Source: Flavivirga aquimarina (GTDB lineage: Bacteria; Bacteroidota; Bacteroidia; Flavobacteriales; Flavobacteriaceae). Taken from it: a DNA stretch of 64,000 nt. Location of the stretch: NCBI RefSeq assembly GCF_030540835.1, contig NZ_JAUOEK010000131.1:26519-90518 (forward strand), in the 5' to 3' direction. A program made the position numbers and the translations under genes. The notes under the pieces were generated by a model. The model made no database searches and had not been told where the DNA came from. It saw only the letters and a list, made by a program, of their open reading frames with translations. This document shows positions 1 through 10,300 of the stretch, in pieces (within the stretch, counting starts at the first letter, position 1; the number at the start of each line of letters is the position of its first letter).

Positions 1-1437
1 AAACCAGAAAAACCTAATAATTCTAAGGCAGCAGTCATAGTATCTCCTGGAGGTGGGTATAGTATTTTGGCTGTAAATAAAGAAGGATATGAAATAGCAG
101 AATGGCTTAATACTTTAGGATATACAGCTTTTGTATTACAATATCGTGTGCCAAAAAAACGAAAAGGCGCATTGCAAGATATACAACGTGCTATTCGAAC
201 AGTACGAAGCAAAGCATCTGTTTATAATCTGAACCCTCAAAAAATAGGTGTTTTGGGGTTTTCAGCAGGAGGTCACTTATCTGCTCTAGCCTCAACAAGC
301 TATAAAAAAGACGCTTACCCCAAAATAGACGCTATTGATGAATTATCAAGTCGTCCAAATTTTTCAATGCTTGTTTATCCAGCATACCTTGATAAAGGTG
401 AAAATAAAAGTATAAGTCCAGAATTAGAGATTAACCAAAATACACCACCATTTTTTATTTTCGGGACAATGGATGACCGCTATGGAAACAGTCCTTTAGT
501 AATGGCAACCGCTTTAAGAAATAAAAAAGTACCTGTTGCATTACACATGCTATCTGAAGGTGGACATGGTTATGGCTTACGAAAAGGAAATATAGCTGCT
601 AAAACATGGCTAGATTTAGCCGAAATATGGTTGAATAAGATGGTTAAATCCAGAGCACTAGCCAAGTATGAAAGAACTATTAATTTCCCACAAGTTATTG
701 AGTTTCCTAAAAGAATTCCAAAAAAGAAAGATGTTTGGGTTTTTATGATGGCAGGGCAATCTAATATGGCTGGTCGTGGATTTGTAGAACCGCAAGACAC
801 CATTCCATCTGAGCGTATTTTAACAATAAATAAAGAGAATGATATTATTCTAGCCAAAGAACCACTCCATTTTTACGAACCAAAAATGGGCGGATTAGAT
901 AGTGGTTTGTCATTTGCAAAAAGCCTTTTAAAAGACATTCCAAAAAACGTATCCATATTACTAATTCCTACGGCAGTTGGAGGTAGTTCGATAAATAAAT
1001 GGGTTAACGATTCTGTACATCGCGATGTGAAGTTATTATCAAATTTTAAAGAGAAAGTCGTTTTAGCTAAAAAATATGGAACAGTAAAAGGCATATTATG
1101 GCACCAAGGAGAAAGTGATGCAAATAAAAAAAAGATTCCGAAATACAATAAAAACTTAGCGATTCTATTTAAAACATTTAGAAAATCTGTTGGAAATAAA
1201 ACCTTACCCATTTTAATGGGCGAACTTGGTTCTTACTCAAAAAAGAAAGAATCTTGGATAGCAATAAATAACGCTATAAATAAATATGCTTCAAAAGACA
1301 GGTACATTTCTGTTGTTAAAACATCTGATTTAAAAGATAAAGGTGATAAACTACATTTTAACTCAGAAGGTCAAAGAATGATGGGAAAACGATTTGCAGA
1401 AGCATATATTGAACTCATAAAACCAAAAAACAAATGA
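1..1437 (+). CDS. Two-domain esterase: alpha/beta hydrolase fused to CE6 acetylesterase (5' end outside window)
   Basis: The frame is open from base 1, so the start lies upstream; 478 residues are visible. The N-terminal half is an alpha/beta-hydrolase of the acetyl-xylan esterase/lipase type: an oxyanion-hole PGGGY near residue 17, nucleophile GFSAGG (Ser88), Asp158 in the MDDR stretch and His189 in GGHGYG. A linker of about 40 residues leads to a second SGNH-type domain of carbohydrate esterase family 6, with GQSNMAG (Ser254), a WHQGESD block and the C-terminal DxxH pair (Asp449, His452). Both catalytic sets look complete. Inference: it deacetylates xylan or xylo-oligosaccharides, consistent with the GH115 gene two genes downstream. 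The stop codon overlaps the next start (ATGA), indicating translational coupling in one operon. Confidence 0.85.
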   Translation, partial: KPEKPNNSKAAVIVSPGGGYSILAVNKEGYEIAEWLNTLGYTAFVLQYRVPKKRKGALQDIQRAIRTVRSKASVYNLNPQKIGVLGFSAGGHLSALASTSYKKDAYPKIDAIDELSSRPNFSMLVYPAYLDKGENKSISPELEINQNTPPFFIFGTMDDRYGNSPLVMATALRNKKVPVALHMLSEGGHGYGLRKGNIAAKTWLDLAEIWLNKMVKSRALAKYERTINFPQVIEFPKRIPKKKDVWVFMMAGQSNMAGRGFVEPQDTIPSERILTINKENDIILAKEPLHFYEPKMGGLDSGLSFAKSLLKDIPKNVSILLIPTAVGGSSINKWVNDSVHRDVKLLSNFKEKVVLAKKYGTVKGILWHQGESDANKKKIPKYNKNLAILFKTFRKSVGNKTLPILMGELGSYSKKKESWIAINNAINKYASKDRYISVVKTSDLKDKGDKLHFNSEGQRMMGKRFAEAYIELIKPKNK

Positions 1438-2513
1438 GCATGTTTAAAATCAATACTAGCATCTGTTTTATATTTATATTTTCTTTTATCGCATGCCATA
1501 ACAGTGATATTCGACTTAATGATATTCAAGTTATTGGCAGCCATAATTCCTATAAAATTCCTATTGAAGAACCACTTTGGAACTATTTACATAGTGTAGA
1601 TTCTTCACAGGCAAAAGCCTTACAGTATGGTCATATAACATTAGAGGAACAGTTAAATTTAGGGTTGCGCAACTTGGAATTAGATGTGTTTCACGACCCA
1701 AAAGGGGGCTATTATTCGACCCCAAAAGGTTTGGAAATTGTAAGAACCATGGGAGCAACCCCTTTAGCATTTGATAAAGCGGAAAAGCTAAAACATCCTG
1801 GGCTTAAAATGTTCCATGTTCAAGATGTGGATTTTAGAAGTCATTATTTATTATTTAAAGAAGGATTGCAAGCACTAAAAAATTGGTCTGATAACAATCC
1901 AAGCCATACCCCTATTTTCATATTAATAAATGCCAAAGACCAAAAAATACCTGGTACTAAAGAACCGCTAACGTTTACAAAAGAGGCATTAGATAGTATT
2001 GATATCGAAATTAAGAGTGTTTTTTCTAACGATAAATTAATAACACCAGATTTGGTTCGGGGTGATTTTGAAACTTTAGAAGCCGCTATTTTAACAAAAG
2101 GATGGCCAGAGTTAGAAGCATTAAAAGGACGGTTTATTTTTGTTTTAGATGAAAAAGAGGATAAAATAAATAGGTATTTAGAAAATCATCTGTCTTTAAA
2201 AAACAGAGCCTTATTTGTGAACAGTAAAGAAGGAAATCCTGAAGCTGCATTTAGAATTGTAAACAATCCTGTTACAGATTTCCACTATATAAAAGAATTA
2301 GTTAAAAAAGGCTATTTAGTACGCACACGAGCAGACGCAGGGACTAAAGAAGCTCGTGAAAATAATTATAACCGATTCGAAAAAGCAAAAGAGTCAGGAG
2401 CGCAAATTATTTCGACAGATTATTACGTGCCTTCAACATTATTCTCTTCAACTTTTAAAGTGAGTTTTGAAAACAATAAATATGAACGACTAAAAAATGA
2501 GACTCATGATTAA
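1434..2513 (+). CDS. PI-PLC-like phosphodiesterase lipoprotein (Ca2+-dependent PI-PLC-C1 type)
   Basis: The protein has 359 aa with a lipoprotein signal peptide ending in FSFIAC, so it is probably an outer-membrane or periplasmic lipoprotein. After it comes the first catalytic-His block of PI-PLC-type TIM barrels, IGSHNSY (His37), then LELDVFHD, and a second His in FHVQDVDF. The pattern fits the Ca2+-dependent phosphoinositide phospholipase C-like family. Family members cleave phosphodiester bonds of inositol lipids or related headgroups; the real substrate cannot be read from sequence. The gene overlaps its upstream neighbour by 4 bp and its downstream neighbour by 17 bp, so it is part of the hemicellulase operon. 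The presence of myo-inositol oxygenase downstream makes inositol release plausible (inference). Confidence 0.75.
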   Translation: MSMFKINTSICFIFIFSFIACHNSDIRLNDIQVIGSHNSYKIPIEEPLWNYLHSVDSSQAKALQYGHITLEEQLNLGLRNLELDVFHDPKGGYYSTPKGLEIVRTMGATPLAFDKAEKLKHPGLKMFHVQDVDFRSHYLLFKEGLQALKNWSDNNPSHTPIFILINAKDQKIPGTKEPLTFTKEALDSIDIEIKSVFSNDKLITPDLVRGDFETLEAAILTKGWPELEALKGRFIFVLDEKEDKINRYLENHLSLKNRALFVNSKEGNPEAAFRIVNNPVTDFHYIKELVKKGYLVRTRADAGTKEARENNYNRFEKAKESGAQIISTDYYVPSTLFSSTFKVSFENNKYERLKNETHD

Positions 2514-5472
2514 AAAAATAATTATAATAATTATTTGTTGTCAATTTGGAATTTTAAATGCGCAACAAGGTCTTTCAGAATTCACAATTGTAGATAATAC
2601 GACATCGACTTCTATTTTAATAGATAAAAAAGATGCTAAAGTTGTTGAAATTGCTTCGCAAATCTTTGCTGAAGATGTATTTAAAATTTCAGACAAAAAA
2701 GTATCAGTCATTACAAAAAAAACAAATCAATCCTATGTAATTATTGCAGGAACGATTGGTAAAAGTAAATTTATTGATGCGCTTATATCAAATGGAAAAA
2801 TTAACGTTACAGAGTTTAAAGGACAATGGGAACGTTATGCTATTCAAGTAGTAAATAACCCTTTAAAAGGTATTGATAAAGCATTGGTTGTTATTGGAAG
2901 CGATAGAAGAGGAACCGCTTATGGTATCTTAGAATTATCTAGAATGATTGGAATTTCGCCATGGGAATGGTGGGCAGATGTAACCCCGGAAAAGAAGCAT
3001 GAAATTAGTTTATCTGTTGAGAACATAGTGTCTAAAGGGCCTTCTGTTAAATACAGAGGTGTCTTTTTAAATGACGAAGATTGGGGTTTACAACGTTGGG
3101 CAGCTCTAAATTATGAACCTGAAACTGGTGATATTGGTCCTAAAACATACGCTAAAATATTTGAATTGTTATTGCGTTTGCGCGCTAATACCATTTGGCC
3201 TGCGATGCATTCTAGCACAAAACCTTTCTATTCATATCCAAAAAACAAAGAAGTTGCCGATAATTATGCGATAGTTATAGGTACCTCACATGCAGAGCCT
3301 ATGTTGAGTAACATAAATACCGAATGGCGTCATGCCACCATGGGTGAATACCGTTACGATACTAATTCCGACGTCATAAAAGATTTGTTTACCAAGCGCG
3401 TAAAAGAAACCTCAAAATATGAAGGTATTTATACAACAGGTATGCGAGGCGAACATGATTCCCCTATGATTGTTGGAGAAGATGATACCGATTCGCAAGT
3501 ACAATTATTGGAAAAAGTTATTACAGACCAGCGTAATATTTTAAAAACAGAGACAAAAAAGAATCCAAATACAATTCCACAAGCGTTTGTACCTTATAAA
3601 GAAGTGTTGAAATATTACCAAAGCGGACTAAAACTACCTGAGGACATCACTTTAGTTTGGACCGATGATAATTATGGCTACATCCGCCAGTTAAGCAACC
3701 CAGAAGAGCAAAAACGTACTGGTGGTGCAGGTGTGTATTACCACACATCCTATTGGGGGCGTCCGCACGATTATTTATGGTTAAACTCCACCAATCCGGT
3801 ATTAATGTGGGAAGAAATGTCTAAAGCTTACGAGTTTCAATCGCGTGATATTTGGATTTTAAATTGTGGCGATATTAAACCACATGAGTATAATATCGAA
3901 TTGTTTTTAGATATGGGATGGGATATGACTCATTTCGAAAAAAGCAGTGCTGTAAAAGACCACACAACAAAGTGGGCAGCTCGAGAATTTGGAAAAAACA
4001 CCTCGGAAGAAATAACCGATTTATTAACAGAAAATAACAGATTAGCATTTATAAGGCGTCCAGAATTTATGGCATGGAGTCAAGTAGAACCTGTTACCAA
4101 AGAAGGCGAAACAGAACTCACACAGTTTCATTATGGCGATGAAGTAAATACCAGAATAAAAAGCTATCAAAATTTAATTGAAGCAACAGAAAGCATTTAC
4201 AAAAACATTAATAAAAACCGTAAAGATGCTTTTTATCAACTGGTGTATTATCCTGTTATTGGAGCTTCAAAATTAAACTTGAAATGGCTGTATAGTTTCA
4301 AAAATAAGTTTACAGCAAAACAAGGTCGGGAAAGTGCCAATGTTTTTGGACAAAAATCGATAGACGCTTATACAAGGATTCAACAAGAAACAGACTATTA
4401 TAATACCAAACTGCAAAATGGTAAGTGGCATCATATTATGACTATGTCTCCCAGGTTTTTACCCGTGTTCTCACAACCAGCACTATCACATGTTAAAAAT
4501 CAAAAAGCCTCTATCGGTTTAGCTTTAGAGGGCTATCAAATGGAAGTTAATCAAGATATTATAAACAGCTATGCCGATGTATTACCTGTTTTTAATAGTT
4601 ATACTAATAGCAACTATTTTATTGACGTATTTTTAAAAGGACAAGGCACTGTTGCGTGGGAAGCTAAGCCTAAAGCAGACTGGATTAAAATTTCGGAAAC
4701 TAAAGGCACTTTAAATAATAACGCAGGTAATGAAGAAAAACGGCTGTGGGTAAGCATAGATTGGGCTAAAGTGCCCAAAGGCGAAAATAAAAAAGAAGCA
4801 CCACTGGGGCATGATTTCCAATTAATTCCACCAAGTTATAAAGTAAATAGTGCTATCGATTTTGTATCGGGAGATAAAATAATTACCATAGGCATTTCTG
4901 TTTATAACCCCGAATATGATATACTAAAAGACTACTCTGGTTTTATTGAAGATAAAGGGTTTATTTCTATAAACGCAGAAAATTTTAGCAGAAAAAAGAG
5001 TGGCACACAAGCCAATTGGGAAATTTTTGAAGGTATCGGCTATACCAATAATGTGATTACAGCTTTACCAAGAACCGCAAAATCTGAAGTCGATTTAAAA
5101 TCAATTGAACAAAATAGCCCCGCATTAGAATATGACTTTTATGCTTTTAATTTTGGCGAGGTTGACGTAAGACTACAAGCAATTCCAACCCATGCTCCTC
5201 ATACAGGAAGGGGGGTACGATGCGCTGTTGCCATTGATGATGCAGAACCTGTTATTGTAGATTTTCAAACCTTTGGAAGAAGTGATACATGGAAGCAAAA
5301 TGTACTTAAAAATGCATCGGTAAAATCTGTGAAGCAAATTGTAAATAAGGCTGGAAAACATACACTTAAAATCTGGATGGTAGACCCTGGAGTCATGTTA
5401 GATCAAATTTTAATAGATTTAGGGGGTTGGAAATCTAGTTATGCGTTTCCTAATGAAACATTTAAAAAATAA
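2497..5472 (+). CDS. GH115 xylan alpha-1,2-glucuronidase
   Basis: The protein has 991 aa with a Sec signal peptide (hydrophobic run, cleavage near LNAQ). It matches the GH115 layout: an N-terminal alpha/beta domain, then a TIM-barrel opened by the family-typical RGVFLNDEDWGLQ near residue 187, followed by blocks such as TIWPAMHSS, GMRGEHD, VWTDDNYGYIRQL and the HTSYWGRPHDYLW region, and a C-terminal beta-rich part. GH115 enzymes remove (4-O-methyl-)glucuronic acid from xylan, including from internal xylose units. Length fits full-length members. Translation may start at 2497 or at the in-frame ATG at 2506; both lie inside the preceding gene. Its products, glucuronate and unsubstituted xylan, fit the xylose genes that follow. 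Family assignment is strong; the exact substrate is inferred. Confidence 0.92.
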   Translation: MRLMIKKIIIIIICCQFGILNAQQGLSEFTIVDNTTSTSILIDKKDAKVVEIASQIFAEDVFKISDKKVSVITKKTNQSYVIIAGTIGKSKFIDALISNGKINVTEFKGQWERYAIQVVNNPLKGIDKALVVIGSDRRGTAYGILELSRMIGISPWEWWADVTPEKKHEISLSVENIVSKGPSVKYRGVFLNDEDWGLQRWAALNYEPETGDIGPKTYAKIFELLLRLRANTIWPAMHSSTKPFYSYPKNKEVADNYAIVIGTSHAEPMLSNINTEWRHATMGEYRYDTNSDVIKDLFTKRVKETSKYEGIYTTGMRGEHDSPMIVGEDDTDSQVQLLEKVITDQRNILKTETKKNPNTIPQAFVPYKEVLKYYQSGLKLPEDITLVWTDDNYGYIRQLSNPEEQKRTGGAGVYYHTSYWGRPHDYLWLNSTNPVLMWEEMSKAYEFQSRDIWILNCGDIKPHEYNIELFLDMGWDMTHFEKSSAVKDHTTKWAAREFGKNTSEEITDLLTENNRLAFIRRPEFMAWSQVEPVTKEGETELTQFHYGDEVNTRIKSYQNLIEATESIYKNINKNRKDAFYQLVYYPVIGASKLNLKWLYSFKNKFTAKQGRESANVFGQKSIDAYTRIQQETDYYNTKLQNGKWHHIMTMSPRFLPVFSQPALSHVKNQKASIGLALEGYQMEVNQDIINSYADVLPVFNSYTNSNYFIDVFLKGQGTVAWEAKPKADWIKISETKGTLNNNAGNEEKRLWVSIDWAKVPKGENKKEAPLGHDFQLIPPSYKVNSAIDFVSGDKIITIGISVYNPEYDILKDYSGFIEDKGFISINAENFSRKKSGTQANWEIFEGIGYTNNVITALPRTAKSEVDLKSIEQNSPALEYDFYAFNFGEVDVRLQAIPTHAPHTGRGVRCAVAIDDAEPVIVDFQTFGRSDTWKQNVLKNASVKSVKQIVNKAGKHTLKIWMVDPGVMLDQILIDLGGWKSSYAFPNETFKK

Positions 5473-5492
5473 TTTTTAGTTTTTACATATAA

Positions 5493-7331
5493 ATGCAAAT
5501 TTTAAAAACCATAGTATCTCTCTTCTTTTTGGTTGTAGTAATATCTTGTAAAAAAAATCAAGATTTACCACCAGAAAATATTCAGATAGCGTTTTTAGCA
5601 GATGTGCATTTTCAAGATATTTATGGCACGTTTCAAGACGCTAATTACAAAGGCATAAAAAATCCGGTAACAGGTGAGTTCGTTAATATAAGAACCATGA
5701 ATTCACAATTAAAATCTACCAGAATTTTCAATGAAAATTACTTTGCTTTTTTAGCTGCTTTAGATGATATTTCTAAAAGAGGTATTAAAATAGTTGTACT
5801 TCCTGGAGATTTTAGTGATGATGGCCAACCAATACATGTTAAGGGGTTGAGACGTGTTCTAGACAAGTATTCAGAGAAATACAATATCTCATTTTTTGCC
5901 ACAACAGGTAACCATGATCCTGTTAGGCCTTTTTCCAAAGAAGCCTTAAAAAAAGACTTTTTGGGTGAAGGCGGTAAAGAACAAATTATCGCGAGTTCAG
6001 AAAGCAAATTAAAACCATTACAAGATGGTCAATTAAAACCAATCATAACATCAGGAATAAAAAACTGGGGGTATAAAGACATTTTAAATGAAATGTCCGA
6101 TTTTGGATTTTATCCAAAACAAGACTATCTCTATTGGGAAACCCCATTTTCAAACTATACTTATACAAACTATAGTTTTAAAGAAGCACGTGAGGCATCT
6201 CCCTTAGAGAAAAGAGTATATCCCATTCAACATAATACTGCATTTCTTCCAGATGCAAGTTATTTAGTAGAACCCGTAGAAGATATTTGGCTTTTAGCAA
6301 TAGATGCGAATGTATATATTCCAAAGGAAAAAACATTAGGCTTAGAATCTAATCCAGATGACTATACAGGAGCAAGTATTGGTTATAATAATGTGTTATC
6401 TCATAAAAACCATCTCGTAGATTGGGTTAAAAATGTATCAGCAGAGGCTAAAGCACATGGTAAAACATTAATTGCTTTTAGTCATTATCCTATGGTTGAT
6501 TTTAATGACGATGCCTCTTTAGAAATGAAAGCATTTTTTGGTTCGAACAAAATGCAATTACATCGTGTCCCGAACGAAGATGTTTCTAAAACATTTGCAA
6601 ATGCAGGTATTCAAATACATTTTGGCGGACACATGCATATAAACGATACAGGTGTTAGAACGGCTGCAAAAGGGACATTATTCAATATACAAACACCATC
6701 ATTAGCAGCATATATACCGGCCTATAAAATATTAACCGTACATTCAGATTATGAATTTGATATAGAAACTGTGGTTACAGATTCTGTTTATAATTTCAAT
6801 AAGCTGTTTCCACTTTATGAGCAAGAACATACACACTTAGAAAGCATAGAGAAGATTAATATTTGGAATAAAGATATTCTTAAAACCGAAAACTATAAGG
6901 AGTTTACTAAATGGCATTTAAAAGAGTTAACGCGGCTTCGGTTTATACCGAAAGATTGGCCTAAAACATTTACCGATGCTGTTTTAAAATCTTCAGGAAA
7001 AGATTTGTTATTAATGGGTCAAAATAATAAACAAATAATCAATCAACAATTAGCATCAAAAAAATGGCTTTTAAACGATTTTGAAAACTGGACAGGTTTC
7101 GATATGGTTTTTGATTTTTACAGATTAAGAAGTGCAGACGAGTTAGCCATAGCCGATATTGGATTAAAACGATTGGAGCAATATCAATTTGTATGTGATC
7201 AATTAGCAAAATCTGGAGATGAAACATTTGCATTGTGGCAAAGTATATTGATGAAGACAGTAAACGGATACCCTTCTAATCATTTCAAAATCAACTTAAA
7301 AACGGGTTCAATAGAACGAATAAATCCATAA
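5493..7331 (+). CDS. Calcineurin-like metallophosphoesterase lipoprotein
   Basis: The protein has 612 aa. The N-terminus is a lipoprotein signal with cysteine in VVVISCKK. The metallophosphoesterase metal-binding motifs are present in order: LADVHF, LPGDFSDDG, TTGNHDP, FSHYPM and the terminal GGHMH. The C-terminal 200 residues form an additional domain I do not recognise. Members hydrolyse phosphomonoesters or phosphodiesters with two metal ions. The gene sits 20 bp after the GH115 gene, so it probably shares its transcript. Next to a PI-PLC-like enzyme it could dephosphorylate inositol phosphates or other sugar phosphates in the periplasm; this is inference, as these enzymes vary widely in substrate. 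Confidence 0.8.
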   Translation: MQILKTIVSLFFLVVVISCKKNQDLPPENIQIAFLADVHFQDIYGTFQDANYKGIKNPVTGEFVNIRTMNSQLKSTRIFNENYFAFLAALDDISKRGIKIVVLPGDFSDDGQPIHVKGLRRVLDKYSEKYNISFFATTGNHDPVRPFSKEALKKDFLGEGGKEQIIASSESKLKPLQDGQLKPIITSGIKNWGYKDILNEMSDFGFYPKQDYLYWETPFSNYTYTNYSFKEAREASPLEKRVYPIQHNTAFLPDASYLVEPVEDIWLLAIDANVYIPKEKTLGLESNPDDYTGASIGYNNVLSHKNHLVDWVKNVSAEAKAHGKTLIAFSHYPMVDFNDDASLEMKAFFGSNKMQLHRVPNEDVSKTFANAGIQIHFGGHMHINDTGVRTAAKGTLFNIQTPSLAAYIPAYKILTVHSDYEFDIETVVTDSVYNFNKLFPLYEQEHTHLESIEKINIWNKDILKTENYKEFTKWHLKELTRLRFIPKDWPKTFTDAVLKSSGKDLLLMGQNNKQIINQQLASKKWLLNDFENWTGFDMVFDFYRLRSADELAIADIGLKRLEQYQFVCDQLAKSGDETFALWQSILMKTVNGYPSNHFKINLKTGSIERINP

Positions 7332-7363
7332 ATAATTATTAAATTGTATACATAATTTACCTT

Positions 7364-10300
7364 ATGAGACACCATTTTATTATAATATGTTTGTGCATTT
7401 TTTCTTTTTTTAGTTCGAATTCTCAGAATATAAAATTCGAGCATTATAATGACAATAGCGGATTGTCTCATAACTCCGTACGCCATATTGTTCAAGATAA
7501 ACATGGCTTTTTATGGCTAGGAACATTTTCAGGTCTTAACCGTTTTGATGGCTATGAGTTTAAGTCATATTTAAGTTCTTCACTAGAAGAAAATAAAATT
7601 TATAACGACGATATTACAGATCTGGAACTTGATGAAACATCAAATAATCTCTGGATAGGTACAAGAAAAGGGTTGACTCTTTTTAAAACTGACACGCATG
7701 AATTTACAACATTTTTACCTCAACCCAATAACCCAAATAGCCTACCAGATGAAGAAATTCGATCTGTATATGTAGATAAATTTAAACGTGTTTGGGTTGG
7801 TACCAAAACAAAAGGTGTCTATCTGTTTTTTTTAGAAGAAAATCGATTCGAAAAAATAGAAATAAAAGATTTTGAATATATAAAAGCTTTTTTTGAGGAT
7901 AGAAAAGGCAATATTTGGGTGGGAAGTTATGGTGCAGGTGCTGTAGCTAAAATCACGTTAGACACCAATGGAGATGTCGCTCAAATTATTAATTACACAC
8001 TAGATATCCCTAATTCAAACGATAAGAACCCCTATCTTAATTTTATATATGAAGACATTAAGTCCGATATATTTGTTGGTACCAGAGAAGGCTTGTACAA
8101 ACTCAACAAAACTATCAATAAGTTTGTAAATATTTATATAGAAGACGATACTATTAGAGATAATTTAGGCCCCTACTTTTTATCGGTGGCTCTGGCTCCA
8201 GATGGAAAATATTGGGTTGGAACTTTAGGAGGATTATTGGTATGCAACCGGCTAGAAGATATAGCAAAAGGTGATTTTCAATGGCATTATGCCGTATTAT
8301 CAGATAACACGTCTTTAGTTGACAACTTAATTTCTGCATTGTATTTTGATGCTTCTGGAGTTCTTTGGATTGGAACGGAGGATGGGTTAGACAAATACGA
8401 TCCTTACGAAAACCAATTTAATCTCAATAAAGATATTTCTAAGTTTATTGGTAATAAAGCACCTCGAATAAGAGGGTTTTCTAAAACAAATGATGATAAA
8501 TTAATTGTTGCAACACGACATAATGGACTTTTTATTTCTACAAAAGACAATTTTAAACCTTTATATAATAATCAAAAAGATATTGCCAGTATCTATTCAG
8601 TAAATGGAACAACTTTTTATTGCGGTTTGTGGAATGGCAAAATATTGGTTTACGATTATATAAATAATACTTCTAAAGAGATTGACATAGGTTTTGACCA
8701 ATCACCCGTTTTTGCTTTCGAAAACATAGGAGATAATATGCTTATGCTTGGTTCTTTTGGAGAAGGCGCTATTGTTTTAAATACTAAAACATTAAAAGTA
8801 GAAAACTTTATAGGTGTGTTATTACCAGAGTTTCAAATAAATGAAATTGTTAAAGATAACAACGAAAATATATGGTTTGCCACTGAAACCGGTGTTGTAA
8901 AATATAACATGAAATCTGAATTAATTAAGTCTTACAAAGAACTTTCTAACGAAAATTATGGCCTTCCCCATGATAATGTAAGTGATATTTTGTTTGACGA
9001 AAAAGGACAACTATGGGCAGCAACACGTATGGGGTTAAGTTTATACGACACTTTAATAGATAATTTTAAGCCTTTAAAACAACCTAATGAACTTGCCGGG
9101 AAATGGGTTACAGATATATTAACAGACACAAATGGTGATTTATGGTTAAACATGAATAATAATAGTGTTGCCAGACTTAAAACGAATCTTGAAGATTTTA
9201 ATATTTACCATGTAAATAGTGGAAATAGATTAGATGTTTTTAGCTCCAGCGGCTTTTATAACTTCGGTAATTCTAACATTTACTTAGGAGGTAAAAATGG
9301 GATTATCTATTTCTCGCCTTATACTATTAATGAAAACAAATGGTCTCCAACACCAATGATTACTGAGTTTAAAATTCAGAATGAAGAAGTAATTCCTGGT
9401 ATAGAAATTAACAATCAAGTTCCTTTAGTTACAGATTTAAACCATTCTAAAAGTGTAACACTTAATTATAAAAACAGAAATTTTTCATTTCACTTTTCAG
9501 CACCATCTTATGCCAACGAAAAATTAAATAAGTTTGAGTATATGTTAGAGGGGTTTGATGAAAGTTGGGTTCCTGCGAGTAGCAATTCCAGAACAATACA
9601 GTACACAAATCTATTTCCAGGAGATTACATATTTAAAATAAAATCTGCAAATAGTGATGGCCATTGGAGCAAAACTACATCATATAAAATAAAAATTACA
9701 CCGCCTTTCTGGTTAACATACCAAGCCTTTATATTATTTCTATTAACCTTTTTAATTGTCTCTTATTTTATAAGAAGAGAGGCTAAAAATCGTATTAGGC
9801 TAAAACAAGAACTCGTTACAGAAAAAGTAAACAGAGAACGAGACATAAAATTAAATAATGAAAAACTACGGTTTTTCACTAATATCTCGCATGAATTAAG
9901 AACGCCTTTAACCCTTATTTTAGGTCCCGTAAAACAATTAATTGAAGAAGGGAAAGAAAATGGCAGTACGTACCAAAAAAGTAGATTCAACCTCATCCAT
10001 CAAAATGCAAGTAGATTATTAAATTTAGTAAACCAAGTCCTTGATTTTAGAAAAGCACAAACAGGAGAACTAAAACTTAAAGTTACAAAAACAGATATTC
10101 TTGCCTATTCTAAAAATATTTTCGATTCTTTTAAAGAACTGGCTTATAATAAACAAATCACGTTAAATTTTATTTCAGAGAATGATACTTTAATTGGTTG
10201 GGTAGACAATGATAAATATGATAAAATTCTTTATAATCTTTTATCCAATGCGATAAAATTTACTAACAAATATGGAAACATCGATTTGTTTATAAAATTA

